Source: Nocardia pseudobrasiliensis NBRC 108224
GTDB lineage: Bacteria; Actinomycetota; Actinomycetes; Mycobacteriales; Mycobacteriaceae
NCBI RefSeq assembly: GCF_001613105.1
Contig: NZ_BDBS01000002.1
Location: 124,001 to 188,000 of the forward strand
Direction of reading: 5' to 3'
DNA length: 64,000 nt
Made by a program: the position numbers and the translations under genes
The notes under the pieces: generated by a model
What the model saw: only the letters and a program-made list of their open reading frames with translations
What the model was told of the DNA's origin: nothing
Database searches by the model: none
Shown here: positions 54,141 through 63,518 of the stretch, in pieces
How positions within the stretch are numbered: position 1 is the stretch's first letter
Layout: the number at the start of each line of letters is the position of its first letter

Positions 54141-55226
54141 TCACGCTCGGGTCGATCGGCCGCTCACCCAGGTGACCAGCCGTTCGATCGGTCCGCGGCC
54201 GAAGGTGGCCACCCACACCGTGGCGGCGGCGATCACGGCGATCGTGAACGCCGCCAGCAGGCCGTTGCCGGTAGGGGCCGTCGAGGCGTCACCGAGCAGG
54301 CGGATCGCGACGATATGCGCCGCGTAGACGGTCAAGGGAATCGAACCCACGGCGGCGATCGGATACAGCGCGGGACGCAGGCGGTCGGCCGACAGCAGCA
54401 GCACGGCCAGCACGGTCATCGCGAAGCCGAGCGAGCCGACGATCTCGAAGGTGGAGCCGTAATGTGGTTCGGCACTGAGCAATCGCCCCCAACTCGACTC
54501 GGTGTCGATATCGGTGAAGCGGCCGATCGCCCAGGCCGATCCGTATCCGGCGAGCATCATCACCGGACCGGCGACGAGCATGCGGACCCGAACCGCGTGC
54601 TCGCCCAGATCGCTGCGCCCCAGCGCGAGTCCGGTGAGCGCGAACGTGATCCACACCAGCGCCGGATAATCGCCGGTGACGGCCAGATCGGTGATCTGGG
54701 CCCCGGCGCAGGACGCGACCTCCGGATCGCACGAGGCGGGCAGCAGATCAGCCAGCCACACCGCCACCGGCGGCGCGATCACCGCCCAGCCCGCGGCGAG
54801 CATGAGCAGCCGGCGCGGACTCCACGACAGGAACGGCAGAGCGCACACGAACAGCAGCGCGTAGGTCTGCAGGATTACCGACACCCCGCTGTCGAGGGCG
54901 GTGAGTACGCCCCCGAGCGCGAACAACAGCAGCGCCCGGATCACGATGCGCAACCGCGCCGCGACCAGCTCCGCACCGACCGGCGGCCGTACCCGCCCAC
55001 TCAGCAGGGCCAGCGACACACCGGCCAGCAGGGCGAACAGGATCGACGATCGCCCGTTCGCGAGCGCGAGCCAGCTTCCGGTATCGCCCCAGCGCAGCTC
55101 CCTGGTGAGGCCCACATGCGCGACGATCATCCCCAGTACGGCGACTCCGCGCGCGGTGTCGATCCCCAGGATCCGCGCGGATTTCGGTGTCGACGTCGCC
55201 GGGCCGGACAGGACGGTCGTGGTCAT
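54141..55226 (-). CDS. DUF418/DUF1624-like multispanning membrane protein
   Basis: A 361-residue membrane protein with about ten helices. The start SARILGIDTARGVAVLGMIVAHVG and the ADRLRPALYPIAAVGSIPLTVYAAHIV segment match heparan-alpha-glucosaminide acetyltransferase-like/DUF418 proteins, which may move acyl groups across the membrane. The function is unproven. ATG 55226 is preferred; GTG 55244 is open. Confidence 0.82.
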   Translation of the reverse strand: MTTTVLSGPATSTPKSARILGIDTARGVAVLGMIVAHVGLTRELRWGDTGSWLALANGRSSILFALLAGVSLALLSGRVRPPVGAELVAARLRIVIRALLLFALGGVLTALDSGVSVILQTYALLFVCALPFLSWSPRRLLMLAAGWAVIAPPVAVWLADLLPASCDPEVASCAGAQITDLAVTGDYPALVWITFALTGLALGRSDLGEHAVRVRMLVAGPVMMLAGYGSAWAIGRFTDIDTESSWGRLLSAEPHYGSTFEIVGSLGFAMTVLAVLLLSADRLRPALYPIAAVGSIPLTVYAAHIVAIRLLGDASTAPTGNGLLAAFTIAVIAAATVWVATFGRGPIERLVTWVSGRSTRA

Positions 55227-55247
55227 GCGCCCATCGTGCGGCAATGA

Positions 55248-55634
55248 TCATGAGGAGATCGTGAAGGCCATGAGTTCGAGCAGATGACCGTTCGGGTCCA
55301 GGACGAAGAACCCTCGATGGTCGCCGTGCCGGTAGGTATTGCCCTCCTCGGTTCGACGGGCGTCGGCCCAGTATCGAATCCGCCGCTGTTCGATCAGTTT
55401 CAGGGCCGTCCGGAAATCGTCATCCGAGACCGTGATCGCATAGCGCTGCTGTTGAATCCCCGGATCGCGAGACGACGATCCGATATCGGCGAACCGCACG
55501 GTGACCTCATTGTCGAAGGCGAGTGCGATATCCCATCCGACTCGACCGGCCAACCGCCCGCCGAGGATATCCGCCCAGAATTCGGCGGTCTCGAATCCGT
55601 CGGCGGTCCAGACCACGGTGTGATCGAACCTCAT
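55248..55634 (-). CDS. VOC/glyoxalase-fold protein
   Basis: A 128-residue VOC protein: MRFDHTVVWTADGFETAEFW and HRGFFVLDPNGHLLELMAF. It lies 11 bp downstream of the KASIII gene in the same orientation and may belong to the biosynthetic operon. Confidence 0.86.
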   Translation of the reverse strand: MRFDHTVVWTADGFETAEFWADILGGRLAGRVGWDIALAFDNEVTVRFADIGSSSRDPGIQQQRYAITVSDDDFRTALKLIEQRRIRYWADARRTEEGNTYRHGDHRGFFVLDPNGHLLELMAFTISS

Positions 55635-55645
55635 CGCACGGCCCC

Positions 55646-56644
55646 TCAGGCCCGATCCGCGGTCCAGCGCATCAGGCAGTGACCCATGGACATGCCGCCG
55701 CCGAATGCGGTGAGCAGCAACAGATCCCCGGTGCGCAGGAATCCGGACCGATTCGCGTCGTCCAAAGTGACCGGCACCGAGGCGCTGCCGACATTGCCGT
55801 AACGATCCAGCGTGCGATGCGTCCGCGCGTGGTCGAGACCCGCCAGCTCGATGAGCTGGCCGAGCAGCACCCCGTTGGGCTGATGCGGCACCACGTGGAC
55901 CAGGTCGGCGGGGCTGACACCCGCCTCGGCGAAAAGCTTCTCCAGTGCGGGCGGCACATTATCCATGACGAAGTCGCGGACGGCGCGGCCGTCCATTCTG
56001 AAGTAATGGCCGCCGCTGTCGACGGTTTCGTGCGAGGCGGGCAGCCTGCTGCCACCGGCCTCCACTCGGATCAGCTGGCGCTGGTCGCCGCGCGAGGCCA
56101 AATGCGTTGCGAGGATGCCGTATCCGGAAGGCACCCGTCCGACCACCGCCGCACCCGCTCCGTCGCCGAGCAGCACCGCCGTTCTACGATCGTCGAAATC
56201 CAGTGAGCGCGAATACACATCGGCCGCGATCACCAGTGCGCGCGCCGACGGTCTGGCGGAAACCAGGCTGCGTGCGAGCTCGAGGGCGTAGACGAAGCCG
56301 CTGCAGACCACATTGATATCGAAACAGGCCGCGTTCCACGCGCCGAGCTGCGCCTGAACCAGACACGCCACGGGCGGTTGCGGCGAGTCGGGCGTGGATG
56401 TCGCGACGATGAGATAGTCGATACTCGCCGCGTCCAGGCCACCGCGGTCGATGGCATCGGCGCCTGCCTTCGCCGCGAGATCGGAGGTGGCCTCCTCCGG
56501 GGCCGCGAAGCGTCGCTCCGCGATGAGCGTCTTGCGCAGGATCCAGTCCGCTTCGACGCCGACGCGTTCCGCGATCGCGGCGCTCGACATCACCTTGGTG
56601 GGGAGATAGGAACCGGTCGCGAGTATTCCGATTTCGGTCTGCAT
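55646..56644 (-). CDS. KASIII-like ketosynthase/acyltransferase A
   Basis: A 332-residue FabH-type enzyme with an intact triad: Cys114 in DINVVCSGFVYA, His in VVPHQPNGVLLG, Asn in YGNVGSASVP. Many cluster-borne KASIII-like enzymes either start a polyketide chain or form esters or amides by acyl transfer. No ACP or modular PKS is visible, favouring an acyl-transfer role (inference). Within the 3-hydroxyanthranilate cluster. Confidence 0.88.
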   Translation of the reverse strand: MQTEIGILATGSYLPTKVMSSAAIAERVGVEADWILRKTLIAERRFAAPEEATSDLAAKAGADAIDRGGLDAASIDYLIVATSTPDSPQPPVACLVQAQLGAWNAACFDINVVCSGFVYALELARSLVSARPSARALVIAADVYSRSLDFDDRRTAVLLGDGAGAAVVGRVPSGYGILATHLASRGDQRQLIRVEAGGSRLPASHETVDSGGHYFRMDGRAVRDFVMDNVPPALEKLFAEAGVSPADLVHVVPHQPNGVLLGQLIELAGLDHARTHRTLDRYGNVGSASVPVTLDDANRSGFLRTGDLLLLTAFGGGMSMGHCLMRWTADRA

Positions 56645-56681
56645 GGGTGGTATCCCTCTTTCGGGTGAAATCCTGGCGCGG

Positions 56682-57104
56682 TCAGAGGATTGCCTGTATG
56701 CCGGTGGCGCACTTCAGCTCCCGGCAGGTTCGAGAATTGTCGTGGAACTGGATCGACCGCCAGCCGGACGCATTCGCCGCGGCGCAGGTCTCGGCGTCGC
56801 GATCGACCAGAATGGAGATGTTCGCGGGAATTCCAGCCTCCCGCTCGGCGATTCGGAACAGGTCGCGGTGAGATGTCCCCGCATCGGCGGTGCGGGAATC
56901 GACCACCGCATCGACCCCGCCCAGTTCGGCCATCACCTGTTTGCGGGACTGTCCCCAGCCGCACGGCTCGTTCGCCAGCACCCCGATGCCGAAACCGGCG
57001 AAATCACGCAGGTAGCGAAGCGTATTGACCATGACGTGATTCGTCTCGGCGGATGGGTACAGCAGCACCCCGTCGAGATCGAACCAGAGGAACGGCGCGT
57101 ACAT
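56682..57104 (-). CDS. Small HAD-like protein
   Basis: A 140-residue HAD-fold protein. Motif I is WFDLDGVLLYP, motif II-like VLANEP, and the end region SILVDRDAETCAAANASGW resembles motif IV with Asp. The cap domain is absent. The substrate is unknown. It sits between KASIII-A and phzE in the same operon. Confidence 0.75.
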   Translation of the reverse strand: MYAPFLWFDLDGVLLYPSAETNHVMVNTLRYLRDFAGFGIGVLANEPCGWGQSRKQVMAELGGVDAVVDSRTADAGTSHRDLFRIAEREAGIPANISILVDRDAETCAAANASGWRSIQFHDNSRTCRELKCATGIQAIL

Positions 57105-57135
57105 GACAAACCTCTATTCGTTGAGAATTGTGTAA

Positions 57136-59046
57136 TCACCTGGGGTGCAGCGGAACTCGCTCATCGGTGGCGACCAGATCGGTGATCCGATCGGCGATGA
57201 TGCGCATACCGTCCTTGGACAGAATGGATTCCGCGTGAAACTGCATCGAGGCGAAATGCGGCCCGCGCAGCGCGTAGACCTCACCGGTGTCCGGATCGCG
57301 ACTGATCTCGACCGGGCCGATGCCCGCGCACGCCATGTCGTCGCTGTCGCTGCGCACGATGTAGGTGTTGTAGAACGCCACCCGCTCCCAGCTGCCGAAC
57401 AGTGAAATGCGGCGCTGCACACCCTGATTCGGCGTCGCACGCCGCACGAGGTCGAATCCGAGGCGGCCGCCGAGCACCTGGTGGCTGAGACATACCGCGA
57501 GGAACGGATGCCGCGCGGCGAGCAGGGCGTCGATCGTCCGGCTCAGGTGCGCGATCTTCCGATCGCCGGTGCGCCGCGGATCGCCGGGACCGGGACCCAT
57601 GACGACGAGGTCGTAGCGCTCGAAATCCGCCGCCTGATCGAAGCGGCATATCGTCACCGCCAGTCCCAGGGCGCGCAGCTGGTGACCGAGCATCGCGGTG
57701 AAGGTGTCCTCGGCGTCCACCACCAGTACGCTGCGCGGGGCGGGCACGACCTCGGGCCGGTTCGCGCCGCCGTCGAGCCAGAACTCCGCGATGGCGGTAT
57801 TGCGCCGGGCCAGCGCCGCGCGCACCTCCGGATGTTCGCCGAAACTCACCCGCTCGACCGCGCCGAGGGCCGTCAGCAAACCCGTTGCCTTCGCGCGGGT
57901 TTCGGCGCTCTCCGAGGCCGGATCGGAGTCCTGGACTATCGTGGCGCCGACGTCGATGCGCAGTCTGCCGTCGCGGGCGATATCGGCGGTGCGGATGAGG
58001 ATCGCGGAATCCATTGTCCGGCCGTCATTTCCGTCCCGCCCCAGCAGTGCGGCGATGCCGCTGTAATAGCCGCGGCCGCTCGATTCGTACCGGCTGATGA
58101 CGTGGCAGGCGTTCTCCAGCGGGCTGCCGGTCACCGTCGGGGCGAACATCGTCTCGCGCAGGATGTCGCGCGGGTCGCTGTCGGTGTGGCCCTCGATGAA
58201 ATATTCGGTGTGCGCGAGGTCGGCCATCTCCTTCAGATAGGGTCCGACGACCCGGCCGCCGGAGACGCAGAACCGCGACATCATCTTCAGTTCCTCGTCG
58301 ACGACCATGTAGAGCTCGCTGGCCTCCTTCTGGTCGGACAGGAACTCCAGGACCTCGCGCAATACGGGCCCCGACGGCGGATACCGATAGGTGCCGCTGA
58401 TCGGATTCATCACGGCCGTACCGTCTTTCAGGCTCACATGCCGTTCGGGCGTCGCGCCCACGAAGGTGTGATCGCCGGTGTGCACGATGAAGGTCCAGTA
58501 CGCACCCGATGCTCGGGTGAGCAGGCGGCGGAAGAATGACAGCGCCATCGACAACTCGTAGCCGGAGATATCGGCCAGATACGATCGGCGCAGGACGAAG
58601 TTCGCGCCCGCTCCGGCGCCGATCTCCTCCGCGATGATCCGCGCCGCGAGCTGCGCATAGGCCGCGTCGTCCAGGTCGAAACCGCTGTTGCGCAAAGAGA
58701 TCCGCGTATCGGGCAGGAGGTGCGGCAGAGCCGCCAGGTCCAGCTCGGCGCGGTCGGTGATGTGCAGGACCTGCAGTGGGCTGCCGTCGTCGATACAGTC
58801 GAAGCCACGCTCGGCCACCTGGCGAAACGGGACGACGACCAGTGCGTCGTCGATCGGATGGGCCGTGGAATCGGTTGGCGGCAGCACGATCTCGCTCAGC
58901 AGCGCGGGCGTCGACACCGTGCCGACGAACAGCTGTACGGCCGTGGCGGGCCCGGTCACCGGCCGGTGCACGATCGCGAACGGCGGCGGCTCGGGGACGA
59001 GTATCCGATTCAGCACGGCGCGGGCGTGCTCGTCGATGCCGCTCAT
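57136..59046 (-). CDS. phzE: 2-Amino-2-deoxyisochorismate synthase
   Basis: A 636-residue fusion. The N-terminal anthranilate synthase I-like domain shows [24 protein letters not shown], and [19 protein letters not shown] text. The C-terminal class I glutamine amidotransferase has [12 protein letters not shown] (catalytic Cys) and SMQFHAES (His-Glu). The LSHQ variant and order are typical of PhzE, which converts chorismate plus glutamine to ADIC. The ATG overlaps the phzD stop. Confidence 0.93.
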   Translation of the reverse strand: MSGIDEHARAVLNRILVPEPPPFAIVHRPVTGPATAVQLFVGTVSTPALLSEIVLPPTDSTAHPIDDALVVVPFRQVAERGFDCIDDGSPLQVLHITDRAELDLAALPHLLPDTRISLRNSGFDLDDAAYAQLAARIIAEEIGAGAGANFVLRRSYLADISGYELSMALSFFRRLLTRASGAYWTFIVHTGDHTFVGATPERHVSLKDGTAVMNPISGTYRYPPSGPVLREVLEFLSDQKEASELYMVVDEELKMMSRFCVSGGRVVGPYLKEMADLAHTEYFIEGHTDSDPRDILRETMFAPTVTGSPLENACHVISRYESSGRGYYSGIAALLGRDGNDGRTMDSAILIRTADIARDGRLRIDVGATIVQDSDPASESAETRAKATGLLTALGAVERVSFGEHPEVRAALARRNTAIAEFWLDGGANRPEVVPAPRSVLVVDAEDTFTAMLGHQLRALGLAVTICRFDQAADFERYDLVVMGPGPGDPRRTGDRKIAHLSRTIDALLAARHPFLAVCLSHQVLGGRLGFDLVRRATPNQGVQRRISLFGSWERVAFYNTYIVRSDSDDMACAGIGPVEISRDPDTGEVYALRGPHFASMQFHAESILSKDGMRIIADRITDLVATDERVPLHPR

Positions 59047-59693
59047 GCGAACACATCCGCGGTGAGGCCGACCACCGCGCAGCGCTGCGCGGCGAATGCG
59101 ATGGCCATTCGGTGGTATTCCGCCGAGAAGTCCGCGATCGCGTCGGCGATCAGGAACGGCTGAATGTCATGGCTGAACGCGTCGACGGCACTCGTCAACA
59201 CACCGATATGGGCATAGACGCCGCAGAGAATGAGCTGATCCCGGCCCGCGGCACGCATTCGGGTGAGCAGATCGGATCGGAAGAACGCGCTGTAGCGCCA
59301 TTTCGTGAGCATCCAATCGGCGGACGAGGGCGTCAACTCGTCGACGACCGCGCGTTCGATGGGATCCACGCGCATACCCGGACCCCAGAAATCCTTCAGC
59401 AGTCCGCGTTGGGTATCGGACATGCCGCCCGGCTGAGTCGTATAGGCGACCGGAATGCCCAGTCGATCGCTGCGGGTGCGCAATGCCACGGCGTTCGCGA
59501 CCAGGCATCGGCGCACCGAATCGGGAAAGGGGCGCAGGAAATAGCGCTGCATGTCGTGGATCAGCAGAACCGCTCGATCCGGTTCGACGGACCAATCGGC
59601 GACATTGGGTGGTAGATCGGCCGCCGTCGGCATCGGATATTCTCCGATCGGCGGGATCGCCGCCACCGGCCGCCCTTCGGTGTCCGCACGCAT
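59043..59693 (-). CDS. phzD: Trans-2,3-dihydro-3-hydroxyanthranilate-forming isochorismatase
   Basis: A 216-residue isochorismatase-fold hydrolase: [17 protein letters not shown] (catalytic Asp), [10 protein letters not shown] (Lys), and [20 protein letters not shown]. Gly instead of the usual Cys nucleophile (GVYAHIG) is the PhzD hallmark. It removes pyruvate from ADIC to give DHHA. ATG 59693 follows the upstream TGA after one base. Confidence 0.92.
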   Translation of the reverse strand: MRADTEGRPVAAIPPIGEYPMPTAADLPPNVADWSVEPDRAVLLIHDMQRYFLRPFPDSVRRCLVANAVALRTRSDRLGIPVAYTTQPGGMSDTQRGLLKDFWGPGMRVDPIERAVVDELTPSSADWMLTKWRYSAFFRSDLLTRMRAAGRDQLILCGVYAHIGVLTSAVDAFSHDIQPFLIADAIADFSAEYHRMAIAFAAQRCAVVGLTADVFA

Positions 59694-59694
59694 A

Positions 59695-60465
59695 TCAGAC
59701 CCCCAGCGTGGCGCCACCGTCGACGGTGACAGTGTGCATCGTGATGTGCGCGGCCTGATCGGAGAGCAGAAACAGCACCGCGTCGGCGATATCCTCGGGC
59801 TCGGCCAGTTTCCGCAGCGGAATCCCGACGCGGTATTCGGCCGAACTGCCGTCGAGGGTGCGCTCGGGCCCGGTCTCGTCATGCCACATCGAGGCGAGCA
59901 TCGGCGTATTCGTCGAGCCCGGCGCGACCAGATTGCATCGAATTCCATAGCGCGCCACCTCGAGTCCGAGACATTTGGTGAACATCGCCGCGGCCGCCTT
60001 GGAGGCCGAGTACGCCGCCATTCCCGTCCGAGCCGTGCCCGCCGCGTTGGAGACGATTGTGACCATGCTGCCCGAGGAACGCGGAATCATCCGGTCGACA
60101 ACATATCTCGACATGTGGAAGACCCCGGTCGTGTTGACCCCGAGCACAGTTTCCCAATCCTGTTCCGACAGCTCCCACGCCGCGCCGAGGCGAAGCACTC
60201 CGGCGGCGTTGACGAGATAGTCCACCGGGCCCAGCCGGCGTTCGATGGCGTCCACCACGCATTCGACGGATTCGGAATCGGTGACATCGGCCAGAAAAGC
60301 GTGGACCCGCAAGCCTTTTCCGGTCAGCAGGTCGACCTCTTCGCGCAGCCGCTCCTCGTCGCGGTCCACGGCCGCGACCGTGGCGCCCTGCTCCCCGAGC
60401 GCCCGGACGATCGCGCTGCCGATACCACCGGCCGCGCCGGTGACCAGTGCGGTTTTGTTCTCCAT
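59695..60465 (-). CDS. EntA-like short-chain dehydrogenase (DHHA to 3-hydroxyanthranilate)
   Basis: A 256-residue SDR. NAD motif [24 protein letters not shown], catalytic YSASK and the C-terminal [19 protein letters not shown] match 2,3-dihydro-2,3-dihydroxybenzoate dehydrogenases. Between phzD and a DAHP synthase it would oxidise DHHA to 3-hydroxyanthranilate, as in calcimycin and benzoxazole clusters. ATG 60465 has GGAGAA upstream. Confidence 0.9.
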   Translation of the reverse strand: MENKTALVTGAAGGIGSAIVRALGEQGATVAAVDRDEERLREEVDLLTGKGLRVHAFLADVTDSESVECVVDAIERRLGPVDYLVNAAGVLRLGAAWELSEQDWETVLGVNTTGVFHMSRYVVDRMIPRSSGSMVTIVSNAAGTARTGMAAYSASKAAAAMFTKCLGLEVARYGIRCNLVAPGSTNTPMLASMWHDETGPERTLDGSSAEYRVGIPLRKLAEPEDIADAVLFLLSDQAAHITMHTVTVDGGATLGV

Positions 60466-60476
60466 GATTTCTCCAT

Positions 60477-61670
60477 CTATCCGCGCCACTGCGAGACGAC
60501 GGCAACGGCCTGATCCGGATTGAGCCGCGGATCGCACAGGCTGGTGCGTTTACCGCCCGCTCGGTCCAGGAACTGCTCGTTGGTGACGCATTCGGTCACG
60601 CCCTCGGGCGTGGTTTCCAAGTGCAGCCCGCCCGCTATGCCGCCCGCGCCGCGCACGGCCTGCTGGAACAGGCGCGTCTCCCGCACGATCGCGTCGAGAT
60701 AGCGGGTTTTGCCGAGGCCGGGCACGGAGACGGTGTTGCCGTGCATCGGATCGCACAGCCAGATCACCGGGTGGCCCGCCGACCGGAGTGCGGAGACCAG
60801 ACGCGGGAGCCGGTCCGCGACCAGATCGGCGCCCATACGGGCCACCAGGGTCAGGCGGCCGGGTTCGCGTTCGGGATCCAGACGCTCGCACAGCGCGAGC
60901 AGTTCATCGGCGTCGATATTCGGACCGACCTTGCAGGCCACCGGATTCGCGACCTCGGCGAGCATGGCGACGTGCGCACCGTCCACATCGCGCGTCCGCT
61001 CGCCGATCCACGGCCAGTGGGTGGATCCGAGCAGCAGCTGTCCGGACGCGTCCTCGCGCAGGAACGGGATCTCGTAATCGAGCAGCAGCGCTTCGTGACT
61101 GGTCCACACGGGCGCGTCGGTCCAGGACCGGCGGTGCCGACCCCGCCAGGAGAGGTGGTGCATGATCTCGGCGGCGGCCTCGTAACAGCTGACCATTCGG
61201 AACGCGTCCGGCCGCCGATGTTCCAGGGTCGGCTCGGGCGCGTTGACCGAATGACCGCGATAGACCGGCAGATCCAGCCCGCCCACCCGCTCGTAGTCGT
61301 TGGAGCGAGGTTTCGCGAATTGGCCCGCGATGCGTCCCACGCGCAGCACCGGCTTGCGGGTATTCATCCGTATCGTTCCCGCGAGCACTTCCAGCAGGCC
61401 GACCTTGCGCGCGATATCGGCGGCCGTCCGCTCGGCGGGATCCTCGGCGCAATCGCCGGCCTGGATGACGTAGGCGCTGCCCACGGCGACCGAGGCCAGC
61501 AGGTTGCGCAGGTTGTAGACGTCCACGGCGTTGACCAGGGCCGGACGAGCGGCCAATTCCGCTCGGACGTGCTGGATTTGCGAGACGTCGCCCCAATCCG
61601 GTTGCTGCAGAGCGAGTTCCGGTCGGATATCGGCCGCCGACATCGTGCCGGGCCTCAGAATATTCTTCAT
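60477..61670 (-). CDS. phzC: Class II DAHP synthase (phzC-type)
   Basis: A 397-residue 3-deoxy-D-arabino-heptulosonate 7-phosphate synthase. Motifs: VIQAGDCAED, GRIAGQFAKPRS, PVYRGHSVN, VACKVGPNID, WLCDPMHGNT. It lacks the N-terminal extension of housekeeping AroG enzymes, as do secondary-metabolite copies, suggesting relaxed feedback control. It increases chorismate supply to phzE. Confidence 0.93.
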   Translation of the reverse strand: MKNILRPGTMSAADIRPELALQQPDWGDVSQIQHVRAELAARPALVNAVDVYNLRNLLASVAVGSAYVIQAGDCAEDPAERTAADIARKVGLLEVLAGTIRMNTRKPVLRVGRIAGQFAKPRSNDYERVGGLDLPVYRGHSVNAPEPTLEHRRPDAFRMVSCYEAAAEIMHHLSWRGRHRRSWTDAPVWTSHEALLLDYEIPFLREDASGQLLLGSTHWPWIGERTRDVDGAHVAMLAEVANPVACKVGPNIDADELLALCERLDPEREPGRLTLVARMGADLVADRLPRLVSALRSAGHPVIWLCDPMHGNTVSVPGLGKTRYLDAIVRETRLFQQAVRGAGGIAGGLHLETTPEGVTECVTNEQFLDRAGGKRTSLCDPRLNPDQAVAVVSQWRG

Positions 61671-61678
61671 CGGTCGGC

Positions 61679-62695
61679 TCAGCTACTTCCCACTCGGAGG
61701 TCGTCGGCGAGTTCGAAGCACACGGACCCCCACATGTACCCGGCGCCGATGGCGCCCATCAGAATCACGTCACGCCGCTTGGCCCGGCCTGCCTGGGCCA
61801 ATTGGTGCAGGGCGGTCAGCGAGGCCACCGCGGCGGTATTGCCCAGCGTGTCCGCGGTGATCGGCACCAGTTCGGGATCCGCGCCCAGGGTGCGGGTCAT
61901 GGACTCCAGCATTCGAACATTGGCCTGGTGCAGGGCGAATCCGCTGACGTCCTCGACCTTCACCCCGGCGGCCGACAGCGCGCGCAGCAGTGAATCCGGC
62001 AGCAGGGTGACCGCGGCCTGCCAGACATCGCGCCCGTCGAGATGTAGATACGGGCCGCGCGGCAGCTCCGTCGAGTCCGAATCGCCGCGCAGATGCCAGG
62101 GTGTCGGCAGGCGTGCGCCGCCCGACGGCTGATTCCCGAGGTCGTAGCCGAGCACCCCGCCGGACTCGCAGCGGCGGACGACCATCGCGGCCGCGGCATC
62201 GCCGAACAGGATGCGAATCCGGCGATCATCCGGGTCGGTAATGCTCGAATACCGGTCGGCCACCACGATCAACGCGTTCTCGAGACCCGGCTCCTGTAGC
62301 AGGCATCCGGCGGTGTAGAGGGCGTAGATCGCTCCGGCGCAGGCGGTTTGGGTCAGATCCACGATTCGGGTGGTCGCGATGCCCGCCTGACCGGCGACCG
62401 TGACGCCGAACGATGGGAAGAACCAATCCGGCGTCGAGGTCACCGAGATCACCACATCGATATCGCCGGGGGTCAGGCCCGCCAGTGCGATCGCCTTGTC
62501 GACGGCCTCGGCGGAGAATTCCGCCAGGCCGACCTCGGGGTCCATGAACCGGCGTTCCCGGATGCCCACCCGTTCTTCGATCCACTCGGGCGTACTGTCC
62601 AGCCGCTCACACAATTCGGCATTGGTGACGCGCCGCTTCGGTGTCTTCACGTAGAGGCTCAGCGGTGTCACCGGAGCCAGTGTCCATTTCGGCAT
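61679..62695 (-). CDS. KASIII-like ketosynthase/acyltransferase B
   Basis: A 338-residue FabH-like enzyme: Cys119 in DLTQTACAGAIYAL, His in FALHQANVRM, Asn in LGNTAAVASL. It is divergent from KASIII-A. ATG 62695 with GGGAGCG is chosen over a longer frame. Two KASIII copies in one cluster point to chain initiation plus transfer, or to two transfer steps. Confidence 0.88.
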   Translation of the reverse strand: MPKWTLAPVTPLSLYVKTPKRRVTNAELCERLDSTPEWIEERVGIRERRFMDPEVGLAEFSAEAVDKAIALAGLTPGDIDVVISVTSTPDWFFPSFGVTVAGQAGIATTRIVDLTQTACAGAIYALYTAGCLLQEPGLENALIVVADRYSSITDPDDRRIRILFGDAAAAMVVRRCESGGVLGYDLGNQPSGGARLPTPWHLRGDSDSTELPRGPYLHLDGRDVWQAAVTLLPDSLLRALSAAGVKVEDVSGFALHQANVRMLESMTRTLGADPELVPITADTLGNTAAVASLTALHQLAQAGRAKRRDVILMGAIGAGYMWGSVCFELADDLRVGSS

Positions 62696-62708
62696 GATCG
62701 CGCTCCCG

Positions 62709-63518
62709 TCAATCCATTTCGAACGACATCCGCAGCGGATGCTGTTCGTAGGGGCCCTTCTCCGGCAACTCGTCGATCTTGACGCCGAACCATTTGTCCA
62801 GCGCCGCAATGACTTCCGCATCGTCGGCGAGTTTCGTAACTTCGGTGCCCTCGGGTGTGGTCAGGGTGAGTGTGTCGTTCTTCAATGTCGTCCAACCGTT
62901 TTCCGACGGCATCGAGCACAGCAGATGGTGCCGGGGCGAGGCGTCGGGTGAGGTCCGGTACCACCACAGGGTGTAGACGAAATCCGACAGTTCGACCGGG
63001 GCGTCGTAGAACCGGTACAGCAGCTTCCCGTCCCGGATCACCTCGGTCGCGTCGGGTTCGACTCGGCGCGTGGAGAATTCGCCGTGCGGGTCGAGCTGCG
63101 GTTCGGTCGAACCCAGTCGCAGCGGATAGCGGCTCATCTTGCCGAAGCCCACGTCGACCAGCCAGGAGACGCCGTCCAGTCGCACCTTCAGTACCAGATG
63201 GTTGAACGGCGGGGTGAATCCATCGATGATCCAGACGCGGCCCTGATGTACGGTGACCTCGAATCCCAAGGACTGCAACAGGAAATACAGCGCCGGATTG
63301 ACCTCGCAGCAGCCGCCGCCGCGACGCCGGTCGACGACTTTCTCGAGAATCCGCTCGTCGAGCGGGATCTCGTCGCCGAAGCGGAGCGCGAGGGTTTCCC
63401 ACGGCACCGAGAGCACGTGGCGTTCCTGCAGATGTCGCAGTGCGTCGAGGTCGGGGCGGTGCGGACGGTCCGCCGAGATGCGTTCCAGGTACTGGGTAAT
63501 TCGCTTGTCGTCCAGCAT
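62709..63518 (-). CDS. Arylamine N-acetyltransferase-like enzyme
   Basis: A 269-residue NAT. The triad is present: Cys70 in RGGGCCEVN, His107 in FNHLVLKV, Asp122 in VDVGFG. Related enzymes (RifF) join acyl chains to arylamines. Here it may acylate the amino group of 3-hydroxyanthranilate. The ATG overlaps the amidohydrolase stop (TAATG). Confidence 0.9.
   Translation of the reverse strand: MLDDKRITQYLERISADRPHRPDLDALRHLQERHVLSVPWETLALRFGDEIPLDERILEKVVDRRRGGGCCEVNPALYFLLQSLGFEVTVHQGRVWIIDGFTPPFNHLVLKVRLDGVSWLVDVGFGKMSRYPLRLGSTEPQLDPHGEFSTRRVEPDATEVIRDGKLLYRFYDAPVELSDFVYTLWWYRTSPDASPRHHLLCSMPSENGWTTLKNDTLTLTTPEGTEVTKLADDAEVIAALDKWFGVKIDELPEKGPYEQHPLRMSFEMD

Noticed and set aside
53634..55247. 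A 537-codon plus-strand frame
   Set aside because: Overlaps the SnoaL gene out of frame and is antisense to the DUF418-like membrane protein; composition is repetitive Arg/Gln/Gly.
59043..59693. Considered as a siderophore (DHBA) isochorismatase with the EntA-like SDR
   Set aside because: The Gly-Val-Tyr-Ala-His-Ile-Gly motif lacking the Cys, and an adjacent PhzE instead of EntC, favour the PhzD route.
57136..61670. Full phenazine cluster
   Set aside because: phzA/B, phzF and phzG are not seen; instead an EntA-like dehydrogenase and acyl-transfer enzymes occupy the operon.
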